The notes: a model not told the origin generated them from the letters alone. Positions 21,421 through 33,325 are shown, counted from the stretch's first letter. The stretch is DNA of 64,000 bases from Datisca glomerata (GCA_003255025.1 QANY01007259.1:44992-108991); one strand, 5' to 3'. Translations and numbers: made by a program.

Positions 21421-24400
21421 GACTCCGTATGGCACTAGAATCACCTAAAAAGCCACATTACTCCAAATTCTTGCCCAAAACATATTTTGGGTGTGAAAAG
21501 TTAGTTCGAGCACATGCTATGCCCAAAAGATACAAGTTTAGTCAAATTCATCTAGTTTGGGCCGAATCATATCTCATTGGGTCATTTTGACTCCGAGTGG
21601 CACTGGAAGCACCTAAAACGATCATAAAACTCCAAATTCTTATCCTAAACTTGCTTTCGGTGACAAAAGTCAGTTCAAGTACATGTCATGTCCAAAAAAT
21701 CAAAGTTTAGCCAAGTTCATCTAGTTTGGGCCTAAACACGTCGCGTTGTGTCTTTTGACTACGTATGGCACTAGAAAAATATAAGACGATAAAAAAATCC
21801 TATTCCTTATGCCAAACGTGTTTTGGGTCCTAAAAGTTAGTTCGAGTACATGATATGCCTAAAAGATCAAAATTTAGCCAAGTTCATCTAGTTTGGGCCT
21901 AAACACGTCGCATTGCATCTTTTTTACTACGTATGCTCTAGAAAAACATATGACGATAAAAAAAAACTCCTATTCCTTATCCCAAACTTGTTTTGGGTTT
22001 CAAAAGTTAGTCCGAGAACATCATATGCCCAAAAGATCGAAATTTAGCTAAGTTCATCTTGTTTGAGTCTAAACACGTACTTTGAGATCTTTTTGACTCC
22101 GTATGGCACTACAAGCACCTAAAATGACCACAATACTAAAGATTCTTTTTCCAAACATGTTTTGGGTGTCAAAAGTCAGTTCAAGTACATGTCATGCCCA
22201 AAAGATCCAAGTTCGTCTAGTTTGGGCCTAAACACGGGTCTTTTGGACTTCGTGTGGCCCTAAAAGCATCCAAAATGACCAAAACACTCCAAATTTTTTT
22301 ATCTCAAACGTGTTTTTTGTGTCAAAAGTAAGTTTGAATACATGCCATGTCGAAAAGATCGAAGTGCAGCCAAGTTCATATTGTTTGGGCCTAAAACATC
22401 CCATTGTTTAGGGTGTCAAAAGTCATTTCAAGTATATGCCATGCCCAAAATATCCAAGTTTAGCACATTTTTGGCCTAAACACGTCCCATTGGGTCTTTT
22501 CAATTTGTATGGCATTAGAAGAACCTAAAACAATCACAACACTCTAATCTCTTATCCCAAACGTGTTCTGGCTGTCAAAAGTTAGGTCGAGGACATGGCG
22601 TGCCGAAAAGATCCACGTTTAGCGAAGTTTATTTAGTTTGGGCTTAAACACGCCCCATTCGGTCTTTTTGACTCTATATGACACTAAAAGTACCTAAAAT
22701 GACGAAAACACTCCAAATTCTTATCCCGAACGTGTTTTGAGTGTCCAAACTCTGTTCGAGTACATGTCATGCCCAAAAGATCCAAATTTAGCTAAGTTCA
22801 TCTAGTTTGGGCCTAAACACATCCTATAGGGTCTTTCTGACTCCATATGGCACTGGGAGCACCTAAAATGACCAAAACACTCCAAAATATTATCTCAAAC
22901 GTGTTTTGTGTGTTAAAAGTGAATTCGAGCACATGTCATGCCCATAAGATCCAAGTTTAGTCAACTTTATATTATTTGGGCCAAAACACGTCCCATTAGG
23001 CTTTTTTGACTCTCTATGGCACTAGAAAGACCTAAAACAATCACAAAATTCTAAATTCTTATCCCAAACATATTTTGGGTGATAATAGTTAGTTAGACTA
23101 CATGCCATGCCCAAAAGATCCAATATTAACCAAGTTCATTTATTTTGGGACTAAACACGTCTCATTGGGTCTTTTTGACTCCGTATGGCACTAGAAGCTC
23201 TGAAAATTATCGAAACACTAAAAATCCTTATCCCAAATGGGTTTTGAGTGTCAACAGTCACTTCGAGTATAAGCCATTAGCAAAAGACCCATGTTTAGCC
23301 AAGTTCATCATGTTTGGGCCTAAACACGTCCTATTAGGCCTTTTTGACTCCATATAACACTAGAAACACCTAGACCGATCGCAACACATCAAAATATTAT
23401 CCCAAATGTATTTTGGGTGTCAAAAGTTAGTTCGAGTCGATACCCTGCCCAAAACATCCAAGTTCGACCAAGTTCGTCTAAGTTGGGCCTAAACATGCCC
23501 CCGTAAGTTCTTTTGAGTCCGTATGCCACTAGAAGCTTCTAAAATGACCATAATATTCCAAATTCTTGTCACAAACATGTTTTTGTTGTCAAAAGTTTAT
23601 TCGAGTACATGCCATGCCCAAAAGATATAAGTTTAGCCAAGTTCATCTAGTTTGGGCCAAAACACATCCCATTGAGTCTTTTTAACCCTGTATGACACTA
23701 AAAGCACCGAAAACAACAAAACACTCCAAATTCTTATCTCAAACTTATTTTGGGTGTCAATACTCAGTTCGAGTACATGCGATTCCCAAAAGATCTAAGT
23801 TTTAGCCAAGTTCATCTAGTTTCGGCTTAAACATGCCTCATTGGGACTTTTTGACTCGTATGGCACTAAAAGAACCTAAAATGAACACAACACTCCAAGT
23901 TCTTATCTTAAACGTGTTTTGGGTGTCAAAATTTAGTTCGAGTATATGCCATGCCAAAAGATCCAAGTTTAGCTAAGTTCATCTAGTTTGAGCCTAAACA
24001 CATCCTATAAGGGCTATTTCACTCCATATGGCACTAGATGCACCTAAAATGCTAAAACACTCCAAAATATTATCCCAAACATGTTTTGGTTGTTAAAAGT
24101 CAAGTCGAGTACATGGCATGCCCATAAGATCCATGTTTTGCCAAGTTCATCTTGTTTGGGCCTAAACACATCCAATTAGATCTTTTTGACTCTTTATGGC
24201 ACTAGAAGTACCTATAACGGCCATAAAACTTTAAATTCCTTTCCCAAACGTGTTTTGGGTGACAAAAGTCAGTTAGACTACATGCCATGCCGAATGGATC
24301 CAAGATTAGTCAAGTTCATCTAGTTTAGGCATAAACACGTCCCATTGGGTCTTTTTGAGTCCGTATGACACTAAAAGCACATAAAATGACCAAAACACTA

Positions 24401-24543
24401 CAAATTCTTATCTCAAACGTGTTTTAAGTGTCAAAAGTCAATTCGAGTACATGTCATGCCCAAAATATCAACATTTAGCCATGTTTATCTAGTTTGGGCC
24501 TAAACACTTTCCGTTGGGCCTTTTTGACTCTGTATAGCACTAA

Positions 24544-25005
24544 CATTATATTACATTAATGAAGTAGCATGTTCAATTTGTACTAACATTTATATCCAAA
24601 TACCAACTCTTTAATTGAAAGTCTATAGCCAAAGTTTACCACACCAAAATACAAAGTTAACCAAATACAAAGTGAAGCAAATATTCTTAGCATAATTCAA
24701 AAATGTTATTTATTCTATTTATATTGAATCGTGAACATGAACATTCATTGAATTATTCGGAAAGTGCATAACATTATATTTTATGCATCTGCATTATCAC
24801 AGTTGTTTGGTGCTATAATTTGCACACTTTAAACATTTTGCACATTATTAAATTTAAACACACAATTCATTAAATTTAATTCCTATCATAAGGATTCATG
24901 GAAAAAAGTAAGGATGCAAATTCATGTTTTCTTTTGTATACGAAATATCTAGAAACTAAAAGTTAAGAAAACTAGCAAAATCATAACTTTCTTCATTTGT
25001 AAAAT
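24544..25005. repeat. Dispersed repeat, copy 1 (abuts the satellite)
   Basis: This segment starts 'taacattatattacatt' directly at the satellite end and matches 36646-37665 in two parts: the first ~50 bases match 36646, and the rest ('tttaattgaaagtctatagcc', 'attcattgaattat', 'ttggtgctataatttg', 'ggattcatgga', 'gaaaactagcaaaat') matches 37262-37665. About 500 bases present in the second copy are absent here. There is no coding sequence. The class is unknown. Confidence 0.7.
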
Positions 25006-27242
25006 ATATTATAGTGCATAGAATGCCATAACTTTCTTAGTCTGGAAGGAACTTGGGCCTTTTTTTTAAACTTAGAACACGTTACGAAAATGGTTACACT
25101 CTATTAGTCTCAAACATTTGAAAGTTTTATTTAGATTGTCATAAGGAAAGAAGCAACATTCATTCAGAATGAGTAGCAAGAGGTGAAATTCAAATAGAGG
25201 AATAATGGAAAGAAACAAAATCGTCGGACTCAAACAAAGATTCAATTCATTGGAGATTAAAGAAAATTTTATAAAGGCATTGTTAAAGAGTCCCAAAATT
25301 CAGTATACACAAAAGCTTACAAACTTAAATCCTTGCAATAAATGATCATTATTGAGACAATATAAACACAAGACTTCATACTGACCATGCCTAGACTCAA
25401 TAAAATCAAATGAAAACTTGTAGACCCACTAATGACATGCTAAACAATATACATATAAAATGTGTGGGAATAATTTGATACTTTAAACAAAGTAAAAGAA
25501 AATGAAAACTAAGCTTAGCAAAAGAAAAATTTAATGTGATTTAGAAGTTTGATGAGAAATATTATTAAGGAAGCATTCTCCACCTCTAGACATATGACAA
25601 TAGTTAGTAATCAGTAACAACTTTCTCAATCTTAAAAAAATAACAACCTTAAGATAATCACAAGCTCGATTATCTTGATCTTTCCTTACCATGTCATTAA
25701 GTCAAACAAGTTATTTACTTGAACTCTTTCCATTCAACAACCTAGAATAAGTTCTCTAAATTCAGTTTAATGAAAGTAATTAACCAAGAAATATATAGAT
25801 TGATCAAGTAACAAACACACAAGTTCAGTTTATATAATTTGAGCTAAATTTCTTACGTAATCAAACAAAAATATCTTCATAATCATTGAAAATAATTTGC
25901 TACTTTTATTTAGAAAGCCTTGACAATTACATATCAAAATTCTAAACTACCAATAAAATTACTAACATGCTCACCTAGTTGTGCACCCAAGTAAATAAGA
26001 AAGTAATTATTGATATACAAATCAAAGAAATATAAACAAAATTGAAAGAGTGATGAAAGAAAATTTCTAAAATTTATTAACTTAAAGTCATGTCTAGGCT
26101 TTGAAATTATCCTTAACCAGATAAGATGATTCGTTACACAGTGAGATACTGAAGAACATACTTATAAAGTAAAACAACTAAAATTCCTTCCTTTTTAATG
26201 AGTAGGGCATACCTGCCCCCCTTATAGAGGGTCTGTGGTCTTCAATTTTTACGAAAATCAATAGCTAAACTCCCTAGAATTTCTCACTCAAATTCTACCT
26301 AATTATCTCTTCAAGAACTCTAGCACAATAGAACTCCTCGTCATTGGTCATGAAAAGAGTTCAAAATTCAGACTTTTAGATAAGGGATGGTAGAGTTTCA
26401 GCTCAAGAGGTAAGGTATGTTCCTGGCTTTAATTTATCTTATACTTATCCTTCTCGTTCATTGATTTAAAAACGTAATCAGATTTGATCTCGCCTTTTAA
26501 CCACGTTTGAACTATTAGAAAAATATATAAAATATTCAAATGAAGTTGAATCTATTATCTTTCCAACCAAATAAGATTTTCCTCATATAAAATCTGAAAC
26601 ACCATTGAACTTCCATTTTTCTTCGATTGGGTAAGGGGATATCATCTTTGGTTTATCCCTATGTTTTTACTTTAAAGATTAAGATAAAGCACAACGACCA
26701 AAGAATTCAAAACAATTTGAATCTTCTATATATATATTACTTATCAGAATACATAAACAATTCTGAGAAATATATGTCAACCACTTCAATATCTAATCAC
26801 TTAGGTACATTTAAGTCGTAAAGCACTTCAAAGTGTTTCCCTGCAAATGATCAATTAATTCATTCTAAACATTAAATAATGCAAGCATGATAATGCAATA
26901 ATTAACACTTAAGCTCGTAACTAAAATCAATGTTAGTTGCAGTGTTAGTATTTCACGCTAGAAATTAGCTTGGTTTCAAATCAGAATATGGGTACCTTTG
27001 TTACAAATTAAAGTCACATGTTTTGTATAAGAGATAAGTTTGAGCAGAAATTACAATTGAGCATAAGGTGTCCATAAACATATTGTCAGATGTACAAGGC
27101 ATAAGATCAAGCATAAACTTACACCAGCATATAAAAAGCATACTATAAATAGTCCGAATCTTTGTGGTATGGGCATTTCCTGGAGCCAATAAGATAAGGA
27201 TGTGTGTCCCAACATCATTACATCCCATCGCATAGGAAATCA
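25006..27242. other. Non-coding AT-rich stretch, nothing recognised
   Basis: About 2.2 kb without a plausible gene; the open frames are short, lack motifs and lie in AT-rich sequence. A short GC-richer patch 'acctgccccccttatag' at about 26211 has no clear meaning. No tandem repeat or terminal motif was noted. Confidence 0.5.
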
Positions 27243-28995
27243 CATTACAAGAAAAATCACTTTTAGCGACCAAATTTTTAGCTACGAAATTAATTTTGTG
27301 GCTAAAAGCCTCCTCTGGCGACCAAAACTTTTGTTGGTCGCAAAAGACTCAGATATTTTACTCAGGAATAAAAGAGAGGGCGCGTGAAATTTTTCTTAGG
27401 CTTTTACCGACGAAAATTAAAATTTCGTTGGTAAAAATCATACTTTTTGCAAGGAAATTATTTGTTTGTCGTTAAAAGTGGGACTTTCCTTGACCATATT
27501 TTATGTTGGTCGATAAAAGTAAGACTTTTGCCGACGAACTACTATTTTCATCGCAATAGATGGAAACCTAAAACTACTATCCTCAATGCGCAGAACTGAT
27601 TCCCCCCTCCCCACACCAGCGACAGAGCTAAGCCTCCTTTCTTTTCTCCTTACTTTTGCCGACGAACTACTATTTTCGTTGCAATAGATGGAAACCTAAA
27701 ACTACTATCCTCAATGAGCAGAACTGATTCCCCCCTCCCCACACCAGCGACAGAGCTAAGCCTCCTTTCGTTTCTCCCTCAACCTCATCTAAATTGCAGA
27801 TTACAGTCTTCCTCGTCTCCCTCGTCATTCGTCTCCCTCAACCTCATCTAAATTTCAAGTTATAGAACCCTTGTTAGTCATCTCCCTCAACCTCGTCAGT
27901 CGTATCCCTCATGTCCTCTTACATTTCTTCGTTCTTCTTTCTCGTCCTTCCCTTCTTACTTCTCCTTTTCAGAAACCTCTTCAGGTACACTCTTCACTCT
28001 CTCTCTCTCTATCAATCTCTCTCAGCAGCCGTTAGACCTCATTTTTTTTCTTGCAAGTTTTCTGGTTGCAGATAAAGAAAAATATGGGCATCAATCACCT
28101 TCTTTGTTCGACTATCAAATCCTAGGTATTAAATTTTCAATGCCTCTTTTGGAATTTCTTCATAATTACATCTTCCTCTTCTGATCTTATTAGGAACAGC
28201 CCTTTACTTCTATATCTTTTCTTTTATTGTTGAATTGCAATTTAGTTTTAAATGAACTCTATTTTTTTCTCATTTTTTTCTTTTTTGGTTAAAGGATTTG
28301 GATATTACCTTTGTGAATGCCACCAATCACATCGAATGCCCTCCTCAAGAATGACATGTTCGAAGTGAGTTTTTTTTTAATGACATTTGTTTTATAGTAA
28401 CCGGGATTTGTTCTATGTCAGTTTGGCATTGGATCCGTGGAGGAAAAACATAGCTATCCAATCTATGTTCTTGTTTCCTTTGGTTTTTAAATCACATACA
28501 TGCATCTCTATTTAGATTTACATTTTGTATTGGTAATGCCACATTCATACGAATACTTTTAGTTTCAATCAGAAGTTTGCATTTTGCTGTTGAGATTGAA
28601 TTAAAATACATATACATACATACTTATGGTAGACCTCTTCTAATTGATAATGTCTAATCTAGTCTCCTTCCCACTGCGTTCATGGGGAGTGGAAAAATTA
28701 ATATGGTAGGAGCTCTTCTAACTGATCATGTTTCAAACGCGCAAGTATAAAAGCTTAAGTTTTAGAGGTTTTTAACAAGTAGAGGTTTCCTGAATAATAA
28801 AGCCTTTCACGACCAATTTTTTTTGTCGCTACAGGCTAACGCGAGGAGATCCAAAAATTCATCGTGAAAGACTTTCGCTGACGAAGAAAAAGCTACAAAG
28901 TTCGCAACAAACTTATGTTCGTCGCGAAAGCATTTCGCGACGAATTTTTGGAGCTTTAGCGACCAAAATGTTGGTCGCTAAAGTCCTTGTTTCAC
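27243..28995. mobile_element. Non-autonomous CACTA-like element with GCGACC subterminal repeats
   Basis: The left end reads CATTACAAGAAA, one base from CACTACAAGAAA. Both ends are packed with inverted and direct copies of TTAGCGACCAAA / TTTGGTCGCTAA and GACGAA words (27259-27540 and 28805-28985), the usual subterminal repeat pattern bound by CACTA transposases. The extreme right is degraded ('tccttgtttca' in place of TTTCTTGTAGTG), so the right border and the target duplication are uncertain. The interior (27780-28380) is a pyrimidine-rich stretch resembling a plant 5' UTR, plus an exon-like piece near 28285-28362 followed by GTGAGT. It has no transposase, so any movement would need another element's enzyme. 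Confidence 0.6.
27525..27780. repeat. 128-bp tandem duplication
   Basis: The segments 27525-27652 and 27653-27780 are near-identical, each starting CTTTTGCCGACGAACTACTA and including 'cagaactgattcccccctcc'. Only a few substitutions separate them. They lie at the inner edge of the left subterminal region of the CACTA-like element. Confidence 0.85.
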
Positions 28996-29826
28996 AGCCC
29001 TGACGAATAGATCATGTGCTTTACTCGATCTGACCTCACCAACCAATGACAAAGGTAGGTTAGACAGAGAAGAGCTCAAGGGGAGCAAGGAATATTTTCC
29101 CAATATCTAGAAGTCTGGATAACCATCCGACGTTAGCACCATCATTACACGCACAAAGTAGGTCTTGAGATGGCTCCTTCCTATTCACCCCCTGACTCAA
29201 CCTTCCAATCGTCGTCTTCCATGTCAAACGGATCTCCCTCAAGTCACCTCGACCCCCCCCCTTTATGTCAGCTTGGGGGACATCCACATTAAATTCTACC
29301 TACGCTCGCTAATGAGGGTCAGATGCCACATCGCTTAGACTTCTACATGCTTCCCCCATTGGGTTTCAGGTATAAGTCCCCCCATTCTTCCCTTAGGAAA
29401 AATCTACCAAAATTCTACTAGATCATTGACTTAGGTATCAGAGGCCTTAAGCCAAGAGACCATCCCCGGTTACCCTCGTTCTTCGGGTTCTTTGTTTGTA
29501 TTTTGTGGATTTTCAGTCGTAAGATGAGAGCACATGTACTATTGAGACTACACTCTGACATATAGAGAACCAACGTGATGATATTGTTGATTTTCATGGA
29601 TACTAAATCCTTGAGATAAACTTGAATTAGAATTTTCAAGTGAATAACAAACTGTAGATTCAGAGCACATCTAGTTTAAAAGCTATGTCAAAATAGTGCT
29701 AAGTCGATATCGTAAATAAAACAGATAGCGTAGCATAAGAGAAGATAAAGTTTCAATAATGAATAGTACATTAACAGATTCAACTGAGACATTAATTAAA
29801 TCAACTCAATGGTCTCGGATCTTACA
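28996..29826 (-). repeat. Start of a gypsy-type 3' LTR in minus orientation, other border unknown
   Basis: On the minus strand, AGGAGGGAGAAAAT (29827-29840) looks like a polypurine tract and is followed at 29826 by TGTAAGATCCGAGACC, a typical plant gypsy LTR opening. The sequence before the tract (GAAGAAGAAATTATTTTT) also resembles the usual run-up. The LTR would extend to lower coordinates; its far end is not identified and 29000 is only a limit. The pol tail expected at higher coordinates (29841-30500) is not recognisable. The frame 29060-29287 (minus) has no known motif. Confidence 0.4.
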
Positions 29827-29840
29827 ATTTTCTCCCTCCT

Positions 29841-31296
29841 AAAAATAATTTCTTCTTCGGAATTAAACATACTGAAACACCATGTACTTGGTGAAAAAAT
29901 ATTCATTAATATGTCCTGGAAAATGAGTGCTTACTTTTTTAAGTTCTCTCCAGTAAATGTAGAGTCAGTTGGGTTTATTTTTTTATTCTTTAAGAACGAT
30001 ACAAGTGCATGCATTCCAAGGAAAGACACCATGCCATAAAATTCATTTATCTAACTAATCTTATAGTTACTTCTTCAGCACTTTTAATTCCACTAATGGC
30101 ATACGATAATGAGCTTTAGATGTTAAAGTTATGTCAAGTAAAACTCCAATACAAGTTTCGATCTCACAGTCTTGACTTCCTTTATTCACGTATTTCTAGG
30201 GTTCGCAATTCTAGCAAAAAATCTTCATTTTCTTCATTCGACTATTAGGTTGGAATGCTAAATAGTTTGAGGTAGACGATGAGAAGTCAAAACTCTAATT
30301 TTAGTTTACTTTTTTTAGAGGTTGAAAGTACCTCACTTTCATATCTTAGAATGTTATTAATCAATATAGATTATGACATTAAGGTCATGCATGAACAAAA
30401 GACCAAGATGACTTTTAAATGCTCTATTATGATTTACAACTCAAAAGAGTTAATAGCCTTATCAAAACATATAGTAACTCTCCAAGGAGTACAAACACAG
30501 TGATCATAGTCTACAACTATCAATTTAATATATTAATACACATCAATTCGTACTATTATCAATTCTATGAAAAAGAAAATTCCTAAAATAATATAGGTAT
30601 CATTTTCAAGAGCTTGTTCATGATGGTCTTGTACATATTTGTGTAAACATAAGCAAGCACATTATTAAACAAAACGTAACTATACTAATTAAAAAAGTCA
30701 ACATAGACACTATAACAATCTAAATTCTGGCACGAACTTTTCAAAAAACATCTTTGAAAAGTCTTCAAAATCTCAAAAACTTGTGCTCTATATCAAACTA
30801 TAACACCTCGGAAATCAAATAAGGTTGATGAGATAACTTATAAAAATAACACAAAACTAGGTCAAAGATCTTCCCCAAATAACTAAATATCAACTCAAAA
30901 TTTTAAATTTACTCATCTCCATCATTCTCATCATCTGAAAATTTTAATAAAACCGGAATGAGCTAATACCTAATAAGTAAAATTTTGTACATACTTAGTG
31001 AACATATGCGCATCTAAACCCAGAAAAATCATAATAAAAGCTTTTTTGTTTTACATACACTTTATAAATCATTTTATCACATTATTTCCTTTGCTTTAGC
31101 TTTACATTTTTTATTACATTCTTTTCATGCATTATTTTTGTCACTTTCTTTTCTTTCCTTCAGATATCTTTACATTTTTCATTACATTCTTTCCTTACAT
31201 TTTGCCAGCTCACTTATATAATGTTTAGCTAATAAGAGGCAGTGGACCATTATTACAGAACATCAATTACCGGATACTTGGTAGTATCGTTGGACA
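29841..31296. other. Non-coding stretch, nothing recognised
   Basis: AT-rich, with only short frames lacking motifs. The sequence around 30795 ('tataacacctcggaaatc') resembles a gypsy LTR opening on the plus strand, but has no polypurine tract before it and no partner in the window. It ends at the left target duplication of the Pack-CACTA element. Confidence 0.45.
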
Positions 31297-31299
31297 AGT

Positions 31300-31329
31300 C
31301 ACGACAAGAAACATGATATTCTACAAGAA
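31300..31329 (+). repeat. Left terminal inverted repeat of the Pack-CACTA element
   Basis: It reads CACGACAAGAAACATGATAT and continues with TCTACAAGAA. It differs from the inverted right end at positions 4, 13, 17 and 30. The change CACT to CACG at position 4 is unusual for CACTA ends and may impair mobility. It is preceded by AGT. Confidence 0.8.
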
Positions 31330-31699
31330 TAAAATACAAGAGTTTCAGTTTCCTCTTGTTGAAAACTTGAAATAACAAGAGATTTATCAATAAAGTAAAA
31401 TTTGTTCTAGTTAAAAGTAAAAAGAAAAAAGGAGGCAAAAAGAGGGGGACTGAAAATTTAAAGTATCAGACTTGGAAAAAATAGGGGGAATGAAACTAAA
31501 ATCGAAGCCCTCTCTCAGTTCGCTCTACAGTCTTCACTCTTCTTTGGTATCTGGCACGTTCATTCTCCATTTTCAGAAGATCAACCCGATTTCTTTCACT
31601 CCTTGAATCCTTCTTGTTTTGCCTTTACCATTTTTCTTCACAGGATCTATCCACTTCAACCTGAGAAGAATACAACATACAACCTAGGGCTTGGTCGAT

Positions 31700-31995
31700 G
31701 TCCGCTATTACCCTCTTCAGAAGCTCTGTGAATTTTAGAAACTCACGATCTCAGAAGCTTCGTGAATCTCAGAAGCTCGTGATTACCCTCTTCAGAAGCT
31801 CACGGTCTCAAAAACTCCGTGATTTTCAGAAGCTCACGGTCTCAAAAGCTTCATGAGAAGCTCTCAATCACCCTCTTCAGAAACTCGCAATCTCAGAAGT
31901 TCCCGTGATTTTTTAAAGCTCGCGATCTCAGAAGTTTCACGAATCTCAGAAGCTTGCGATTACCCTCTTCAAAAGCTCATAATCTTAGAAGATCC
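31700..31995. repeat. Irregular minisatellite of CTCAGAAGCT units
   Basis: The phrase 'attaccctcttcagaagctc' or a close variant starts at 31707, 31782, 31867 and 31959 (spacings 75, 85, 92). Between them, shorter units such as CTCAGAAGCTTCGTGA and CTCACGGTCTCA recur. It lies in the 5' part of the Pack-CACTA element, after a pyrimidine-rich UTR-like stretch (31500-31680). Confidence 0.75.
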
Positions 31996-32018
31996 TGTGA
32001 TTTTTCTTTGCTTTACAA

Positions 32019-32132
32019 CCAAAGCCTCATCTGTTTAAAGAGATTAGAGAGAATTTGTTGAAGCATCTTATAGCTTTTCTTGGTAATGATGGGGTAATAG
32101 CTCAGCTATTGTTGTTGCATCTTTTGACAAGG
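32019..32132 (+). pseudogene. Exon fragment resembling MCM-binding protein (ETG1/MCMBP)
   Basis: The plant MCM-binding protein ETG1 associates with the MCM helicase and supports replication and sister-chromatid cohesion. The piece reads 'PKPHLFKEIRENLLKHLIAF' then 'LGNDGVIAQLLLLHLLTR' (38 codons) without a stop and ends at a GTAAGA donor at 32133. From memory of the family, plant ETG1 has an 'LGNDG.AA..[ML]LLHLLSRV' segment at this kind of position, and the human protein a matching 'AAEYLILHL' segment. The expected next exon (HARVD..GKLSLNL) is not found after the donor. The upstream border is unclear. It is one of several host fragments within the CACTA ends and is not a functional gene. Confidence 0.5.
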
Positions 32133-33325
32133 GTAAGAGTTTATTATGCTATTGCTATTCAGAATTTTTGTTTGTGATTTAATCAGATTGTCTGCCTGTC
32201 TCTGCTTCATTATTTACACCTTTTATAAAATAGGATGTTTTTTTGTCCTCCCTCATTTTACACCTATGGGTTTGAAAAAAACTTGTCCAAAGCAGGTTAT
32301 CCCAGCGATACACTACACGCAATGCACATTTGTGTGGTGATTTTTGAATTCAGAGTACTCCTTAAGTTGACTTCAACTTTCTCTACTGTTTTAGTTATTT
32401 TGCAATAGTTTCTTTTCCCCTTTCTATACTTTTTTCATCCGTAGTGATATGTAACATTGTTTTGTCATGTATTTCTAAAACGCTCTTCTTTGAAATAGAA
32501 CTAGCCTTCAGGTTTGTTTTATGAGGGAGTCAAGTGAAAAATTTGCCAAAATGTTAGCATCTAACAACTCTCAAGCAAATGAAACTACATGAAGTAAATG
32601 CAATCATGTTCCTGTCCATCCTTATTAGCAATTATATCTGCTAGTTGTGTTACTAATACTTGGAAGATTAGTTTTTGATGAGGCAGGAAAGTAAGTAAAT
32701 CAGAAGACTAGGCTTGGCTTCTGATTCTGACAAAATTTATTTGAAATTAGTGATTGTCGTTCTATAAAGAACAATTTAGCGGTTGTTTATTTGAGCTACT
32801 TAGCAATCATTATTTACCAATACAAATAGGATGTTGTAAAAGAAGAGGAATGATGGTGAGCTACCCTCGACTCTTTAAACTTGCAAATCTACCTTGAATT
32901 CAAACTTAACTCTAGATAACCTTAGACATAGCGGAATTCCTTCAATAGATGCTACATGTGTCATATGCAAGTCAACACCTGTGTTTGTGATATTTTATCT
33001 TCTTTATGAGGCTTCATTTTCGACATTGCCGGACTATATTGGACTAGGCTAGCTTTAGTATCAGACTTCCCTTTTTTAGCTGTGGAGGACTTTTTGACTA
33101 AGAGGGAAATATATTGCTTTGTGTTTTTTTTGTGTATATGGTAGGAATTGAATTATAGGGCTTTTAAGAACATTGAACATAGTGGTTCCTTCAATTTTCT
33201 ATGTTTTTTAGATAGTTCAAACATTTGACATGGGTATTTTAGCACTAAATATGTACAATTACTTGATGATTTGGGTAGTTGAAATTCAATGACTAATAAC
33301 AAAAATTACGTACACAAAAATCTAG

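Larger units (their letters stand above)
15744..24543. repeat. Satellite array, ~169-bp monomer, about 50 copies
   Basis: A head-to-tail array fills 8.8 kb. The anchor word TCTTTTTG falls at 15753, 15921, 16090 and 16249, giving spacings of 168, 169 and 159 bases. Each monomer carries three conserved boxes: TCTTTTTGACTCCGTATGGC, then a CCAAATTCTTATCCCAAACG block, then an AGTTCGAGTACATG..ATGCCCAAAAGATCC block ending in AGTTTGGGCCTAAACAC. Monomers differ from each other by many substitutions, but some neighbours are close (for example those at 17576 and 17745, 169 bases apart). The last partial monomer ends at 'tagcac' (24543). A monomer length near 170 is usual for plant centromeric or subtelomeric satellites; I do not recognise this sequence. 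Open frames inside it are chance. Confidence 0.95.

Noticed and set aside
19697..23357. Open frames inside the satellite (for example 19697-19897 plus, 19961-20179 minus, 23145-23357 plus)
   Set aside because: They follow the repeat period and share the same translated words ('GLNTSHWV', 'LAKF'). They are chance openings in the monomer, not genes.
15744..24543. Regular spacing considered as a CRISPR array
   Set aside because: The whole 169-bp unit is repeated with no unique spacers, and the context is a plant genome.
27001..27273. 90-codon minus-strand frame overlapping the CACTA left end
   Set aside because: No recognised motif; it is crossed by the transposon border, and a second overlapping frame of similar length exists on the same strand.
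28975..28998. Intact CACTA right terminus and target duplication for the 27243 element
   Set aside because: Only 'ccttgtttca' is present; it can be forced to fit with gaps, but no clean terminus or matching 3-bp flank is visible.
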